Of a DNA stretch of 64,000 nt, positions 17,570 through 26,360 are shown piece after piece; positions within the stretch are counted from its first letter, which is position 1; every line of letters begins with the position of its first letter. The stretch comes from Rossellomorea aquimaris (lineage in GTDB: Bacteria; Bacillota; Bacilli; Bacillales; Bacillaceae_B). Below the pieces are notes generated by a model. It was given only the letters and a program-made list of their open reading frames with translations. It did not search any database and had not been told where the DNA came from. The stretch lies in contig NZ_CP141595.1 in NCBI RefSeq assembly GCF_035590735.1, positions 3,443,001-3,507,000 on the forward strand. Reading direction: 5' to 3'. Both the position numbers and the translations under genes were made by a program.

Positions 17570-18777
17570 AGAGTCACTTTCTCCTTCTTTTCAGCGTTGA
17601 CCATAGCTGAAACCTTTGTCGGCAGACCCCATAATTGAATGAATCCAACGGCTGCATCATGATCGAATTCATCTGCTTTTGTATACGTCGCAAGTTTTTC
17701 ATCATATAAGGAATTCGGTGATTTTCTTCCTTCCACGATCGCATGGCCCTTGAATAACTTCACGCGTACGACACCATTCACAAACACCTGAGTTTGATCA
17801 AGGAACGCTTTCAGTGCTTTATTCAGTGGTGAAAACCATAATCCTTCATAAATCAATTCCGTCATTTTCTTCTCGATCACAGGTTTGTAATGAGCAAGCT
17901 CTTTCACAAGCGTGAGGTCTTCCAGTTCTTTATGAGCCTTTAACAACGTGACGGCAGCTGGACACTCATACACTTCACGGGACTTGATCCCGACCAGGCG
18001 ATTCTCCACGTGATCGATACGTCCGACCCCATGCTTACCAGCGATGACATTCAGTTTAGAGATGATCTCATCGAGTGGATATGAGACGTGATCCAATTCA
18101 ACAGGTACTCCATGAGAGAATGTAATCTCGACCACATCAGGTTCGTTTGGTGACTCTTCAATACTGGACGTTAAATCGTATGCATCCTCGGGTGGAGCAG
18201 CCCACGGATCTTCAAGTACACCACATTCATTGCTTCTTCCCCATAAATTCTGGTCGATGCTATAAGGGGAATCCAGGTTGATGGGGATAGGGATCCCTTT
18301 ATTTTTCGCATATTCAATTTCTTCTTCACGTGACCATTTCCATTCGCGAACCGGCGCAATCACTTCTAGGGAAGGATTGAGTGCCGCGATGGATACTTCA
18401 AATCTCACTTGGTCATTCCCTTTTCCCGTACATCCATGTGCGACCGCCGTAGCATTTTCCTGTTCAGCGATTTCCACAAGTTTTTTGGCGATCAAAGGTC
18501 TTGATAGAGCAGATACCAGTGGATATTTCCCTTCGTACAAGGCATGACTTTGTAAGGCAAGAAGGGCATATTCATTCGCAAATTCTTCTTTCGCATCGAT
18601 TACAAAACTTTTTGTAGCTCCGACCTTCAACGCCTTTGCTTGAACGAAATCCAGATCCTTTCCTTCTCCCACATCCAAACAACAGGCAATCACTTCATAT
18701 CCTTTTTCCTTTAACCATTGAACCGCAACCGACGTATCTAAACCACCTGAGTAGGCTAATACCACTTTTTTATTCAT
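17566..18777 (-). CDS. argG: Argininosuccinate synthase
   Basis: Joins citrulline and aspartate using ATP. 403 aa with the N-type PP-loop [20 protein letters not shown] at residues 4-23, [13 protein letters not shown] (about 117) and [16 protein letters not shown]. The SD AGGAGGAG precedes the ATG. It is first in the argGH operon, behind a promoter flanked by two ARG-box-like sites. Confidence 0.97.
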   Translation of the reverse strand: MNKKVVLAYSGGLDTSVAVQWLKEKGYEVIACCLDVGEGKDLDFVQAKALKVGATKSFVIDAKEEFANEYALLALQSHALYEGKYPLVSALSRPLIAKKLVEIAEQENATAVAHGCTGKGNDQVRFEVSIAALNPSLEVIAPVREWKWSREEEIEYAKNKGIPIPINLDSPYSIDQNLWGRSNECGVLEDPWAAPPEDAYDLTSSIEESPNEPDVVEITFSHGVPVELDHVSYPLDEIISKLNVIAGKHGVGRIDHVENRLVGIKSREVYECPAAVTLLKAHKELEDLTLVKELAHYKPVIEKKMTELIYEGLWFSPLNKALKAFLDQTQVFVNGVVRVKLFKGHAIVEGRKSPNSLYDEKLATYTKADEFDHDAAVGFIQLWGLPTKVSAMVNAEKKEKVTL

Positions 18778-18805
18778 CCGTATCTCCTCCTGTTGATTTT
18801 ATATA

Positions 18806-18895
18806 TTAATGAATATTTATTCTTTAAGATGAATTTATATTAGCAGTTAATGAGAAATACATCAATACTTATTCATGAATTTGTATAAATATTTT
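18806..18895 (-). promoter_or_regulatory. argGH promoter with two ARG-box candidates
   Basis: Minus strand promoter: -35 TTGATG (18860-18865), 17-bp spacer, -10 TAATAT (18837-18842). A site containing GAATAAATATTCATT lies downstream of the -10 (about 18808-18825) and another AT-rich site with ATTCATGAATAAG lies just upstream of the -35 (about 18868-18893). Both resemble the AhrC/ArgR operator half-sites (CATGAATAAAAATTCAAG in B. subtilis), so arginine repression is likely. Confidence 0.6.
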
Positions 18896-18989
18896 ATTGG
18901 AGGATTGTGAGATTGCCTTTCGCACTGGGCTTGTCGGTTAATTTATTGTAGGATGAAAGAAGAATGAAACGTAAGGAGCATCCAGATAG

Positions 18990-19307
18990 ATGAAGAACGA
19001 ATTTTTTTCATATAATTCAAGACTCGGAATCCATCTTCCCCGGTTGTCGCAGGATTGGCACTCTTATTCTTCTTTAGAACAAGAAATGGTTCTTCTTGAA
19101 TGGGAGTGGGTGAGAGGGATGATCCCTGACCGGATCCAGGAAATCGAAGTGGAAATTGAGCGACTGCAGGCGGAATTGGCTCAGGAAGACAATTTCGATA
19201 AATCCTGCATGATCAATGGAGAGATTTCCGAGAGAGCTTCAGAGATCAATGATTTATGGATCTGGTATCGGACCACTCCGGATAAAACACAAAGGGGAAT
19301 GATGTGA
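18990..19307 (+). CDS. Hypothetical protein (105 aa)
   Basis: Soluble and helix-rich; it begins MKNEFFSYNSRLGIHLPRLS and has a charged helix IQEIEVEIERLQAELAQED in the middle (about 48-66), perhaps a short coiled coil, and an aromatic end NDLWIWYRTTPDK. The SD TAAGGAGC precedes the ATG. It is conserved-looking in composition, but no named family is recognised. It diverges from argGH and converges on the EcsC gene. Confidence 0.7.
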   Translation: MKNEFFSYNSRLGIHLPRLSQDWHSYSSLEQEMVLLEWEWVRGMIPDRIQEIEVEIERLQAELAQEDNFDKSCMINGEISERASEINDLWIWYRTTPDKTQRGMM

Positions 19308-19321
19308 GCACATCATTCCCC
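19294..19321. terminator. Hairpin between two convergent genes
   Basis: GGGGAATGATGTGAGCACATCATTCCCC is a near-perfect palindrome that includes the stop codon of the 105-aa gene. T runs are short, so it may act as a bidirectional but weak terminator. Confidence 0.55.
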
Positions 19322-19326
19322 GTCGT

Positions 19327-20175
19327 TTATTGGTCATTTTTCTTTTCGCGTAAATAGCGGTACTGATAATATTTTTCCGCAAAATCGGTAATTTTTCTGG
19401 AAAGCTGATAATTCGAACCCGCTCCGATGGCGATGCTTACAAGGGGGAGACCGGACCACTTCTTCCCTTTGAACATAGTGATGGCCATGGCTTTAAGCGC
19501 CTGCTTCATGGATCCTTCCAGCCACGTGTAGTCCGTCAGCTGCTCCGATCCATCATAGAAGTAATTGGAATCCTTCTTATTCAAGTCCTCCATCAGATCT
19601 TCCCACGCAAGGGCACGGAGCCTTGCCGGAAGGGTCGCTGCATGAAACACCTTCAGTGACGTCATCATTTCAAATGGGGTCTGAACATCAAATCCATAGG
19701 TGATGGCGATGAGCTGCACCGAACGAAGATTGATGACGAGCATGGCAGGCAGATCCGAACCGATTGCCACCAGGCCGCCGGTCCCCGTCACCCCTCCTTG
19801 TAACAGAGAGTAGATACGATGGCGTCCAGCATGCTGTTCCGCTATGTAATGAAGCTGATCAATTGTTAAATAATGAAGATCCTCCACCGTCTGAATGTCT
19901 TGATTAAAGGCTCGTGCCGTCACAAGAATACGCTCACGGGCGTCATTTTGCATCTGTGAACCTTGAATAAGAGAGTGCATGTGGAACAACCAGCCATCCA
20001 GGCGCTGGAAAAATTGAGCCTGAACATCTTCAGGGATGGATTCAAATGCGTAATCCAACCATTTCACATATGTATGCTCCAAATCATTCGCTTCGTATTC
20101 AAATAATTCTTCTCTCCACGCTTTGATCGACTGCCATACCTGATTATCTCGTTCTGACCAATTCACTTCTCCCAC
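19327..20175 (-). CDS. EcsC family protein
   Basis: 282 aa. An EcsC domain occupies most of the protein: an N-terminal helical part (WSERDNQVWQSIKAWREELF), then the Gly-rich amphipathic stretch GGVTGTGGLVAIGSDLPAML (about 127-146) and IGAGSNYQLSRKITDFAEKY near the end. EcsC proteins are associated with ABC transporter EcsAB or occur alone with unknown roles; here there is no ecsAB. SD AGTGGGAGAAG precedes the ATG. Confidence 0.82.
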   Translation of the reverse strand: MGEVNWSERDNQVWQSIKAWREELFEYEANDLEHTYVKWLDYAFESIPEDVQAQFFQRLDGWLFHMHSLIQGSQMQNDARERILVTARAFNQDIQTVEDLHYLTIDQLHYIAEQHAGRHRIYSLLQGGVTGTGGLVAIGSDLPAMLVINLRSVQLIAITYGFDVQTPFEMMTSLKVFHAATLPARLRALAWEDLMEDLNKKDSNYFYDGSEQLTDYTWLEGSMKQALKAMAITMFKGKKWSGLPLVSIAIGAGSNYQLSRKITDFAEKYYQYRYLREKKNDQ

Positions 20176-20297
20176 TCCCTTTACAATCCTTATATTACGT
20201 ATAGTATACCATATATGTGGTGGACAATCCTTTTGTTACGGGTGAGTGTTTGGAATAGTCAGTAAAGTTCATCACTGAGTGAAATGCTTGTGGGAAG

Positions 20298-20430
20298 GCG
20301 CATAGAAAATTCGACAATGTGGCACGATTATTTAGAATGTCGCTTGAAAAATCAGAATGTCGCATGAAAAACCGGTTACCCGCACGATAATCGCTAATCC
20401 GGCATGATTGCCAACATAGCTCGCATGATT
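20298..20430. repeat. Array A1: degenerate 20-21 bp tandem units
   Basis: Unit starts at 20316, 20336, 20356, 20376 and 20396 (20-bp steps) and about 20417. A core GCAYGAWWA or GCWTGAAAA follows a variable head: AATGTGGCACGATTA, AATGTCGCTTGAAAA, AATGTCGCATGAAAA, TTACCCGCACGATAA, AATCCGGCATGATTG and GCTCGCATGATT. It lies in the 644-bp gap between the EcsC start and the ackA terminator. It is not coding, as 20 is not a multiple of 3. Confidence 0.75.
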
Positions 20431-20611
20431 TCTCGTTGAAGGTTATCCAATCAAAAAAATCCGCCACCTTGTTCGCCACAATCTCCCTATCAGAAAAGCA
20501 ATCCTAAAAAAAAGTAATGAAATAGAGAAATTCTCGCTACAATTTGAGCTATAACGGTTTATCGAATTCATTTGAAGCATTCACACCTTCAACCAGCATG
20601 ATCCAATCCAT

Positions 20612-20751
20612 TATTGCCCCACTTTTTAAATATATGAACCGGTTTTGACAATTTTTGATCCGGAATTCTGATATATGATCCGGTTTCGACAACTTATGTT
20701 CCTGTATTCCGATATATGAACCACTTTTCAATTTTATGATCCTTTTGTCGA
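20612..20751. repeat. Array A2: degenerate 20-21 bp tandem units (same family as array E)
   Basis: Units start at 20612, 20633, 20654, 20674, 20695, 20715 and 20735, steps of 21, 21, 20, 21, 20 and 20. Units alternate TATGAWCCGGTTT and TWTGATCCGGAATTC forms and end with CCTTTTGTCGAA, as in array E 27 kb away. It lies 30 bp downstream of the ackA terminator. Confidence 0.8.
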
Positions 20752-20777
20752 AAAATATCACTACCTACTAATAGAGT

Positions 20778-20814
20778 AAAAAAAACAGGACCACCATCAA
20801 TGGCGATCCCGTTC
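20778..20814 (-). terminator. Rho-independent terminator of ackA
   Basis: Minus strand GGGATCGCCAT-TG-ATGGTGGTCCTG, then TTTTTTTT, starting a few bp after the ackA stop. Confidence 0.8.
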
Positions 20815-20819
20815 AATTA

Positions 20820-22013
20820 TTAGATATTCCCTTTTTCCACTACATCACGTGCAATCATGACTTCTTCGTTTGTCGGAATGATCATGACTTTTACAGGTGA
20901 ATGCGGGTAGTTAACGAATGCTTCTTTCCCACGGACCTGATTACGTGCCGGATCCCAGTATACGCCCATGAATTCCAAGCCTTGAAGGACTCTTTCACGG
21001 ATTAGCGTACTGTTTTCACCGATACCTGCTGTGAAGACAATTGCGTCTACACCGTACATGCGGGATGCATAAGAACCGATGTATTTATGGATACGGTTGG
21101 CGAACACTTCAAGAGCCAGTTCCGCACGCTCGTTACCTTCTGAAGCCTGTTGTTCGATATCACGAAGGTCACTTGAGAACCCGGATACACCAAGCATACC
21201 GGATTTCTTGTTCAGGATGTTCAATACTTCATCAGCCGTTGATCCTGTTTTCTCCATGATGAACGGGATAAGGGCCGGGTCGATGTTACCTGAACGAGTA
21301 CCCATGGCAACACCAGCTAAAGGAGTGAAGCCCATTGACGTATCGATTGATTTACCGCCTTCGATCGCTGCGATACTCGCACCATTACCTAGGTGACAAG
21401 AAATTAAGCGGACTTGCTCTTTCGGACGACCAAGCATTTCCGCTGCACGCTCAGAAACATACTTATGGGAAGTACCGTGGAAACCATACTTACGGATTCC
21501 GTAATCTTCATAGTACTCATAAGGAAGGCTGTATAAGAATGAGCTTTCCGGCATGGATTGGTGGAACGCTGTATCAAAAACAGCAACCGCTGGCACATTA
21601 GGCAGTACATTATGGAATGCCTTGATACCCGTCAGGTTTGCCGGGTTATGAAGTGGAGCCAGATCAGAAAGTTCTTCGATCTTAGACACTACTTCGTCCG
21701 TAATCAGAACGGATTCATTAAAGACCTCGCCACCATGTACGACACGATGTCCGATCCCATCGATTTCATCAAGTGAATCGATGATGCCAAAGCCTGTCAG
21801 CTTTTCAAGCAGCATCTTGACCGCTACTTCATGGTTCGGGATATCTGTCACTTCTTCACGTTTCTCATCGTTCACCGTTATATTAAATACCGCATCATTC
21901 AGTCCGATACGTTCAATAAGACCTTTAGTAATAACCGTTTCTTCAGGCATATCAAAAAGCTGAAACTTTAAAGAAGAGCTTCCAGCATTAATTGCAATCA
22001 CTTTTTTTGCCAC
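20820..22013 (-). CDS. ackA: Acetate kinase
   Basis: Makes ATP and acetate from acetyl phosphate, the last step of overflow acetate production. 397 aa of the ASKHA fold: [16 protein letters not shown] (4-19), [12 protein letters not shown] (about 178), [12 protein letters not shown] (about 205) and [13 protein letters not shown] (about 240). The start codon is GTG (22013), behind AGGAGCG. A CcpA cre site lies upstream. Confidence 0.97.
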   Translation of the reverse strand: MAKKVIAINAGSSSLKFQLFDMPEETVITKGLIERIGLNDAVFNITVNDEKREEVTDIPNHEVAVKMLLEKLTGFGIIDSLDEIDGIGHRVVHGGEVFNESVLITDEVVSKIEELSDLAPLHNPANLTGIKAFHNVLPNVPAVAVFDTAFHQSMPESSFLYSLPYEYYEDYGIRKYGFHGTSHKYVSERAAEMLGRPKEQVRLISCHLGNGASIAAIEGGKSIDTSMGFTPLAGVAMGTRSGNIDPALIPFIMEKTGSTADEVLNILNKKSGMLGVSGFSSDLRDIEQQASEGNERAELALEVFANRIHKYIGSYASRMYGVDAIVFTAGIGENSTLIRERVLQGLEFMGVYWDPARNQVRGKEAFVNYPHSPVKVMIIPTNEEVMIARDVVEKGNI

Positions 22014-22094
22014 GTTGTATCGCTCCTTTTGTTTTCGATCTCTTGACTCTTATTTATTCTGTTCATTGAATCATTTTTTATCTCTCAATTCCCC

Positions 22095-22151
22095 ATTAAA
22101 TCACTGACTCCCCTCCATTTCAAGAAAAAGCTTGAAATGACATCGTTTTCA
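22095..22151 (-). promoter_or_regulatory. ackA promoter with upstream CcpA cre site
   Basis: Minus strand: -35 TTGAAA (22118-22123), 17-bp spacer, -10 TTTAAT (22095-22100). The cre TGAAAACGATGTCA (22138-22151) matches the consensus TGWAANCGNTNWCA at every fixed position and is centred near -57. That is the location known for CcpA activation of ackA in B. subtilis. A CATTTCAAG/CTTGAAATG palindrome (22113-22136) overlaps the -35. Confidence 0.8.
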
Positions 22152-22257
22152 TGTTAAATTAAATATTTTCGCAAAAAACAGAATTCGTAGTTATAAGAGA
22201 TAGTAGAGTGAAAGTGGGAGCTTGGAGGTCGTCGCGAATTTTGTCGGATCGTGCAGA

Positions 22258-22383
22258 ACGGTTGATATGTTGAAAATACGGTTGATAAAATGAAAATACG
22301 GTTTATATATTTTTCAAACGGTCGATATATCTGGATTAAGGTCGATAAATCCGATTAACGGTTGATAAATCGAATGCCTCGTT
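22258..22383. repeat. Array B: 20-bp degenerate tandem units
   Basis: Units start exactly every 20 bp at 22258, 22278, 22298, 22318, 22338 and 22358. The consensus is ACGGTYGATAWAT followed by an A-rich tail; examples are ACGGTTGATATGTTGAAAAT, ACGGTTGATAAAATGAAAAT and ACGGTCGATATATCTGGATT. It lies between the ackA promoter region and the ytxK terminator. Confidence 0.85.
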
Positions 22384-22412
22384 TCCTTCATACCCGAAAC
22401 AGAAGGGCAATA

Positions 22413-22445
22413 AAACAAAAAAAACAAGACCGCCATAGGGCAGTC
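22413..22445 (-). terminator. Rho-independent terminator of ytxK
   Basis: Minus strand AGGACTGCC-CTAT-GGCGGTCTT, then TTTTTTTT. It lies just after the ytxK stop. Confidence 0.85.
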
Positions 22446-22455
22446 CTGTCAAATG

Positions 22456-23451
22456 CTATTGTTTATTCTGAGCAAGCCACTGATCGATCTTGGACATGAT
22501 GTCCTGCAGGGCACGTTGATTCGATAGGCTTGGCAGCTGGGCAAGCAATACTTCTTTAGGTGGCTTCAGGCCATCTTTTTTCTTTTGAAGGATCAGGATG
22601 CTTTTCGCTGAGTTTTTGTTTTTGAATAGGGACAGAGGCAGTTGTAAGAAGCCTTGGATGTCTGCCTTCTCTTTCAAATACGTTTGCAGCTGTGCGCTGT
22701 ATGGAGATTCGAAAAGTCCATTTGGCACGATGAAGAAAAGGTATCCCCCGTCTTTTGTGTGCTTCAGGCTTTGTTCTATAAACAGATGATGGGCATATGA
22801 ATGGCCTTCTTCTGCTTTCAACTCATAATCCTGTGCCCGTAAATCGTTAGGGTAATAGCCGATTGGCAGGTCACATAACACAAGGTCTACGGGATCGATG
22901 AACAGCGGTTCGATTGAATCCTGATTGAAGAGCTGTAATGGATGTTTTTGAAGATCTGCCCCAACGTATGCGAGTTTGATCAATACTTCATCAATTTCGA
23001 CACCGGTGGATTGTGTTTCTTTTCCTGGCATTTGATTTAATACCGTCGTCAGGAGGTTTCCTGTTCCGATCGCCGGGTCCAGGATGGTGAGTTTGTCCAT
23101 ACCCCGGGTGAATTTATTGACTAAATAGCTGATAAATAAACCAAGAGAGTCCGGTGTCATTTGATGGTTGGGCTGTACGTTTTCTTTCATCCCTTTTAAA
23201 ATAGCGAACTGAAAGGCTTTACGGATATTTTCATTCTCAAGCTGAGAAAGACTTACTTCATCGTACTTTTTGTTCAGGCGTTTCTTGGTCAGTTCACTTA
23301 CTTCCTCTTGCAGGACGTCACCCTGAAAAAGGTTTTCTCCCGTTTCGGCAACGGCTTCTAAATAACTGCATGCTAATTCCTCTTGCAGCAGTGTAGCAGT
23401 TTCATCGATTATTCCAAATAATGATTCGACTGGCGAATTAATCATCGGCAC
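22456..23451 (-). CDS. ytxK: Class I SAM-dependent methyltransferase, YtxK
   Basis: 331 aa, equal in length and place to B. subtilis YtxK, which lies next to ackA. It resembles N6-adenine DNA methylases: motif I LTILDPAIGTGNLLTTVL (about 115-132), an acidic D in STGVEIDEV and motif IV DLPIGYY (in place of NPPY). An N-terminal helical domain precedes it. No restriction or target-recognition domain is present, so it probably is not an R-M enzyme; the substrate is unknown. Confidence 0.9.
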   Translation of the reverse strand: MPMINSPVESLFGIIDETATLLQEELACSYLEAVAETGENLFQGDVLQEEVSELTKKRLNKKYDEVSLSQLENENIRKAFQFAILKGMKENVQPNHQMTPDSLGLFISYLVNKFTRGMDKLTILDPAIGTGNLLTTVLNQMPGKETQSTGVEIDEVLIKLAYVGADLQKHPLQLFNQDSIEPLFIDPVDLVLCDLPIGYYPNDLRAQDYELKAEEGHSYAHHLFIEQSLKHTKDGGYLFFIVPNGLFESPYSAQLQTYLKEKADIQGFLQLPLSLFKNKNSAKSILILQKKKDGLKPPKEVLLAQLPSLSNQRALQDIMSKIDQWLAQNKQ

Positions 23452-23504
23452 TCATTCCTTTATCACAATTTCATTCATCTATTTTACCTCTGTCCACATC
23501 GTTT

Positions 23505-23547
23505 GTAAAAAAAACAATGCTGACCTTCGGAGAATGAGGTCAGCATG
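23505..23547 (-). terminator. Rho-independent terminator of tpx
   Basis: Minus strand GCTGACCTCATTC...GAAGGTCAGC, then ATTGTTTTTTTT. Confidence 0.85.
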
Positions 23548-23574
23548 TCTAAGAAATGTGTAGTTAAAACAGAT

Positions 23575-24075
23575 TTATTTAGCGTTCTTCACTGCTTCAA
23601 CGGCAGCGTCATAATCCGGGTGGTTCGTTGCTTCGCTTACATATTCCACATATGTCACTTCATCGTTGCTGTTTACTACGAACACAGCACGTGCAAGCAG
23701 ACGAAGCTCTTGAATGTGTACGCCGAATGCTTCACCGAAAGAAAGATCGCGGTGATCGGAAAGCGTTTGAACGTTCTCGATACCATTTGCTCCACACCAG
23801 CGCTTTTGAGCGAATGGAAGATCCACGGAAATCGTCAATACTTCTACATTATCAAACTTAGTTGCTTCTTCATTGAATTTTCTTGTTTGTGCATCACAAA
23901 CACCTGTATCGATGGAAGGAACGACACTGATCAAACGCACCTTGCCTTTGGAATCATTCAGTGTGACTTCCGATAAATCATTAGCTAATACTGTGAAGTT
24001 AGGAGCTTTGTCCCCCACTTTTACCTCATTACCTAATAGAGTGACAGGGTTATTCTTAAATGTAATGTTTGCCAT
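23575..24075 (-). CDS. tpx: Thiol peroxidase
   Basis: Reduces hydroperoxides using thioredoxin. 166 aa, 2-Cys atypical peroxiredoxin: the peroxidatic cysteine is in [14 protein letters not shown] (about 60) and the resolving one in [12 protein letters not shown] (about 94). The ATG at 24075 has the SD GGAGGAGG; the open frame extends 22 codons further but without an RBS. Confidence 0.96.
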   Translation of the reverse strand: MANITFKNNPVTLLGNEVKVGDKAPNFTVLANDLSEVTLNDSKGKVRLISVVPSIDTGVCDAQTRKFNEEATKFDNVEVLTISVDLPFAQKRWCGANGIENVQTLSDHRDLSFGEAFGVHIQELRLLARAVFVVNSNDEVTYVEYVSEATNHPDYDAAVEAVKNAK

Positions 24076-24157
24076 TATTTGTTCCTCCTCCATAATTATA
24101 TGTACATGTTTATAGTACAGAAAAACGATACGGTAAAGCAAATCATAGGGGTTCTTT

Positions 24158-24206
24158 TCAAAAAAAAGATGAGCTCACTCATACTCGAGTAAGCTCTCCA
24201 TCTTTT
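24158..24206 (-). terminator. Rho-independent terminator of ytfJ
   Basis: Minus strand GATGGAGAGCTTACTCGAG...GAGTGAGCTCATC, then TTTTTTTT. It overlaps the last bases of the ytfJ frame. Confidence 0.8.
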
Positions 24207-24687
24207 ACAGATCAAGTTTTTGATTGTGATTACCCTGACTATTATTGTCCTGCTTGTTATCATTCTTTTTCATCATACCCTGGATTTTATCAATGGCACC
24301 GGGAGCGAGATCCAGAAGGCGATCGATCAGGTGAGTGCTTTCATCCAAGTGAAGCATCTTGATTCCTTTTGAGCTGACGATCAAAAAAGCGATCGGGGTG
24401 ATGGAGACACCGCCCCCGCTACCTCCACCGAATGGCTGTTGTTTAGGGGATGACTTGTCGCTTCCTCCGTCTCCGCCTTTTCCGCCACCATCATCTTTTC
24501 CTTTACCACCATCAATGATGAATTCACTTCCGCCTGCAGCAAATCCAAAGCCAACCTTTGATACTGTCAGGATGACACTTCCATCGGGTGTTTCAACGGG
24601 ATCACCGATAATCGTATTCACATCGATCATTTCTTTTAAATTTTCCATTGCCGTGGTCATCAGACCTTCAATAGGATGTTCTGACAT
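24205..24687 (-). CDS. ytfJ: Sporulation protein YtfJ (GerW family)
   Basis: 160 aa of the GerW/YtfJ family. The N-terminal MSEHPIEGLMTTAMENLKEM and VNTIIGDPVETPDGSVILTV, then KVGFGFAAGGSEF, are family hallmarks. A Gly/Asp/Lys-rich low-complexity linker (about 83-112) leads to the conserved GGGSGGGVSITPIAFLIV segment. Family members are forespore-expressed and help spore germination in some strains. It is the second gene of ytfI-ytfJ, 15 bp apart. Confidence 0.92.
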   Translation of the reverse strand: MSEHPIEGLMTTAMENLKEMIDVNTIIGDPVETPDGSVILTVSKVGFGFAAGGSEFIIDGGKGKDDGGGKGGDGGSDKSSPKQQPFGGGSGGGVSITPIAFLIVSSKGIKMLHLDESTHLIDRLLDLAPGAIDKIQGMMKKNDNKQDNNSQGNHNQKLDL

Positions 24688-24702
24688 GTAAAGACCTCCT
24701 TA

Positions 24703-25413
24703 TTAAACTGAATGTTTTTCTCCAGAAATTGTGGAAAGGGGTTTTGTCTTGAATTTAGCCATACCGCCTCTCCAGTACCGAAGTATCTTGAAACCTACTA
24801 GGATAGCATTCCCTATGCGAAACTGGATAATACATGAAAATTGCGTTTGGATCACAGCGTGCTGGAACGTCGGAGTCACCTCTATGACGGGCATGGATTG
24901 AAGGCGCATATATCCACTCAGTATGCCGATGATACTCCCTTTCATCCCCCAGATCGTTCCTGTTAACGTACCTGTTGAAGCCGCATCACCAGTGCCGAAT
25001 AACGTTTTCCATTGCACATGATCCAATTTTACTTTTTTGAGAAACGACCTGATGATTCTGTGAAGTGATTGAACATGTATGATGATTTCCTTCGTATCAT
25101 TCAAACTATCTATAAAATCATTTGGAGTGATTTTCTTTTTAGAAACCTTTTTATTTGATGGATTGCTTTCATTACCTTTTTTCTTCTCTTCCTCAAACAC
25201 GACATTCGGACCATCGTCATCGAGTTTGACTAAGGGAATATCGATTGTATATTTTAGCAAGCCAAACCATGCCCTAAGCTTCACCTTGAAATGGTCATTA
25301 TCATTCCCGTGGTACAGCGAGAGAGTAACCGTCAGCTTCGTTATAATAAGAAGAATTAATATCAACAAGATTAGTGCCATAACGATTAGTAATGCCCAAA
25401 TCCACCAGCTCAT
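24703..25413 (-). CDS. ytfI: DUF2953 membrane-anchored protein YtfI
   Basis: 236 aa. A single N-terminal membrane helix (MSWWIWALLIVMALILLILI) is followed by a DUF2953 domain (TLSLYHGNDNDHFKVKLRAW; WKTLFGTGDAASTGTLTG near 150). Its partner in sporulation-linked operons is YtfJ, as here. The function is unknown. The charged linker with KKKGNESNPSNKKVSKKK is of variable length in the family. Confidence 0.88.
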   Translation of the reverse strand: MSWWIWALLIVMALILLILILLIITKLTVTLSLYHGNDNDHFKVKLRAWFGLLKYTIDIPLVKLDDDGPNVVFEEEKKKGNESNPSNKKVSKKKITPNDFIDSLNDTKEIIIHVQSLHRIIRSFLKKVKLDHVQWKTLFGTGDAASTGTLTGTIWGMKGSIIGILSGYMRLQSMPVIEVTPTFQHAVIQTQFSCIIQFRIGNAILVGFKILRYWRGGMAKFKTKPLSTISGEKHSV

Positions 25414-25605
25414 ATTTTCACACCCTTCAACCTCTTATTATGGCCTTTGCCAGGGAAAATAAACTAGGAAGGAGAGATTTTGTGTGGGGATCGGGCTTGG
25501 TTTATGGTGAAAAGAGTATTATTTACTTGCGATATTGTATTTTTTCCGGTCACAGAAGGATTCCAGGGTCATTCGGGGGCTATCTGGACGAGTCCTTTTA
25601 AATAA

Positions 25606-25721
25606 TTGCGTCGGTTCCCTCTGGAATTGCGTCGTTATTTCATTTATTGCGTCTTTTCTAACGTTTTTGCGTCGTTTTTCAATTATTTGCGTCATTTTTA
25701 ACGGTTATTGCGCTATTTTAC
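25606..25721. repeat. Array C: 20-21 bp degenerate tandem units
   Basis: A TTGCGTC core recurs at 25606, 25627, 25647, 25667 and 25687, with TTGCGC at 25708 (steps 21, 20, 20, 20, 21). Each core is followed by 13-14 AT-rich bases such as GTTATTTCATTTA. It lies between the ytfI start and the yteJ terminator, 33 bp past the latter. Confidence 0.82.
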
Positions 25722-25753
25722 ATTAAATGTAAAACCCGAACACTTATCTCAAT

Positions 25754-25792
25754 AAAAAAACCAAACCCATATAAACAGGTTTGGTTTTCAAA
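25754..25792 (-). terminator. Rho-independent terminator of yteJ
   Basis: Minus strand AAACCAAACC-TGTTTATATG-GGTTTGGTTT followed by a T run. Confidence 0.85.
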
Positions 25793-25803
25793 ACAACAAT
25801 TAT

Positions 25804-26355
25804 TTAAATCGCAGGATTAAACTCCAGCTTCTTCTTTTCCTGAACCACCGTCGTATCAGCAAATAAATCATGTATCCCTTGTTTTTTATTCGTAAAGGCT
25901 ACAACCACGTAGAGAATAAAGATCGTGGCAGAGATAAACCGGCCGATCAGCTCTCTAAATATAATCGTTCCCCACGAAGGCTTCATCCCTTTTAAATCGA
26001 TGACCTTAATGCCGAACACCATTTTACCGATGGTTTGGCTGAAGTATTTGGTCATCAGAATGAAGTAGCCATAGAAGACGATACTTGTTAATATCGAAAT
26101 CGGCGCAAACATTGAGCCTTCTGACAGTGAAATATCCAATAGTTTAAAGACTGGATTCACTACTAATCGTGTAATGCTGCCAATCACGATTAGGTCCAGT
26201 AAGTACGCCCAGAACCTTATCCAAAATCCTGCTAAGAAATATCCATCGTGATTCACGAGCCTTGATTGATCAGGAGAAGGGAAATCGATTTCGATCCGCT
26301 CCCGCTCTTCATCATGTAGTACAGAACGATCTTGTGTGTCACTCACTTCATTCAC
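25804..26355 (-). CDS. yteJ: RDD family membrane protein YteJ
   Basis: 183 aa. It has a hydrophilic N-terminal tail (about 40 residues), then the RDD domain FLAGFWIRFWAYLLDLIVIG with the Arg and two Asp that name the family, further helices and IGKMVFGIKVIDLKG. In Bacillus yteJ follows sppA and, with it, is linked to resistance to LCI-type antimicrobial peptides in B. subtilis. The gap between the two genes is 5 bp, so they form an operon. Confidence 0.9.
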   Translation of the reverse strand: MNEVSDTQDRSVLHDEERERIEIDFPSPDQSRLVNHDGYFLAGFWIRFWAYLLDLIVIGSITRLVVNPVFKLLDISLSEGSMFAPISILTSIVFYGYFILMTKYFSQTIGKMVFGIKVIDLKGMKPSWGTIIFRELIGRFISATIFILYVVVAFTNKKQGIHDLFADTTVVQEKKKLEFNPAI

Positions 26356-26360
26356 CTTCC

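Noticed and set aside
24359..24691. 110-aa Pro-rich frame opposite ytfJ
   Set aside because: It is the mirror of the Gly-rich linker of ytfJ; no RBS.
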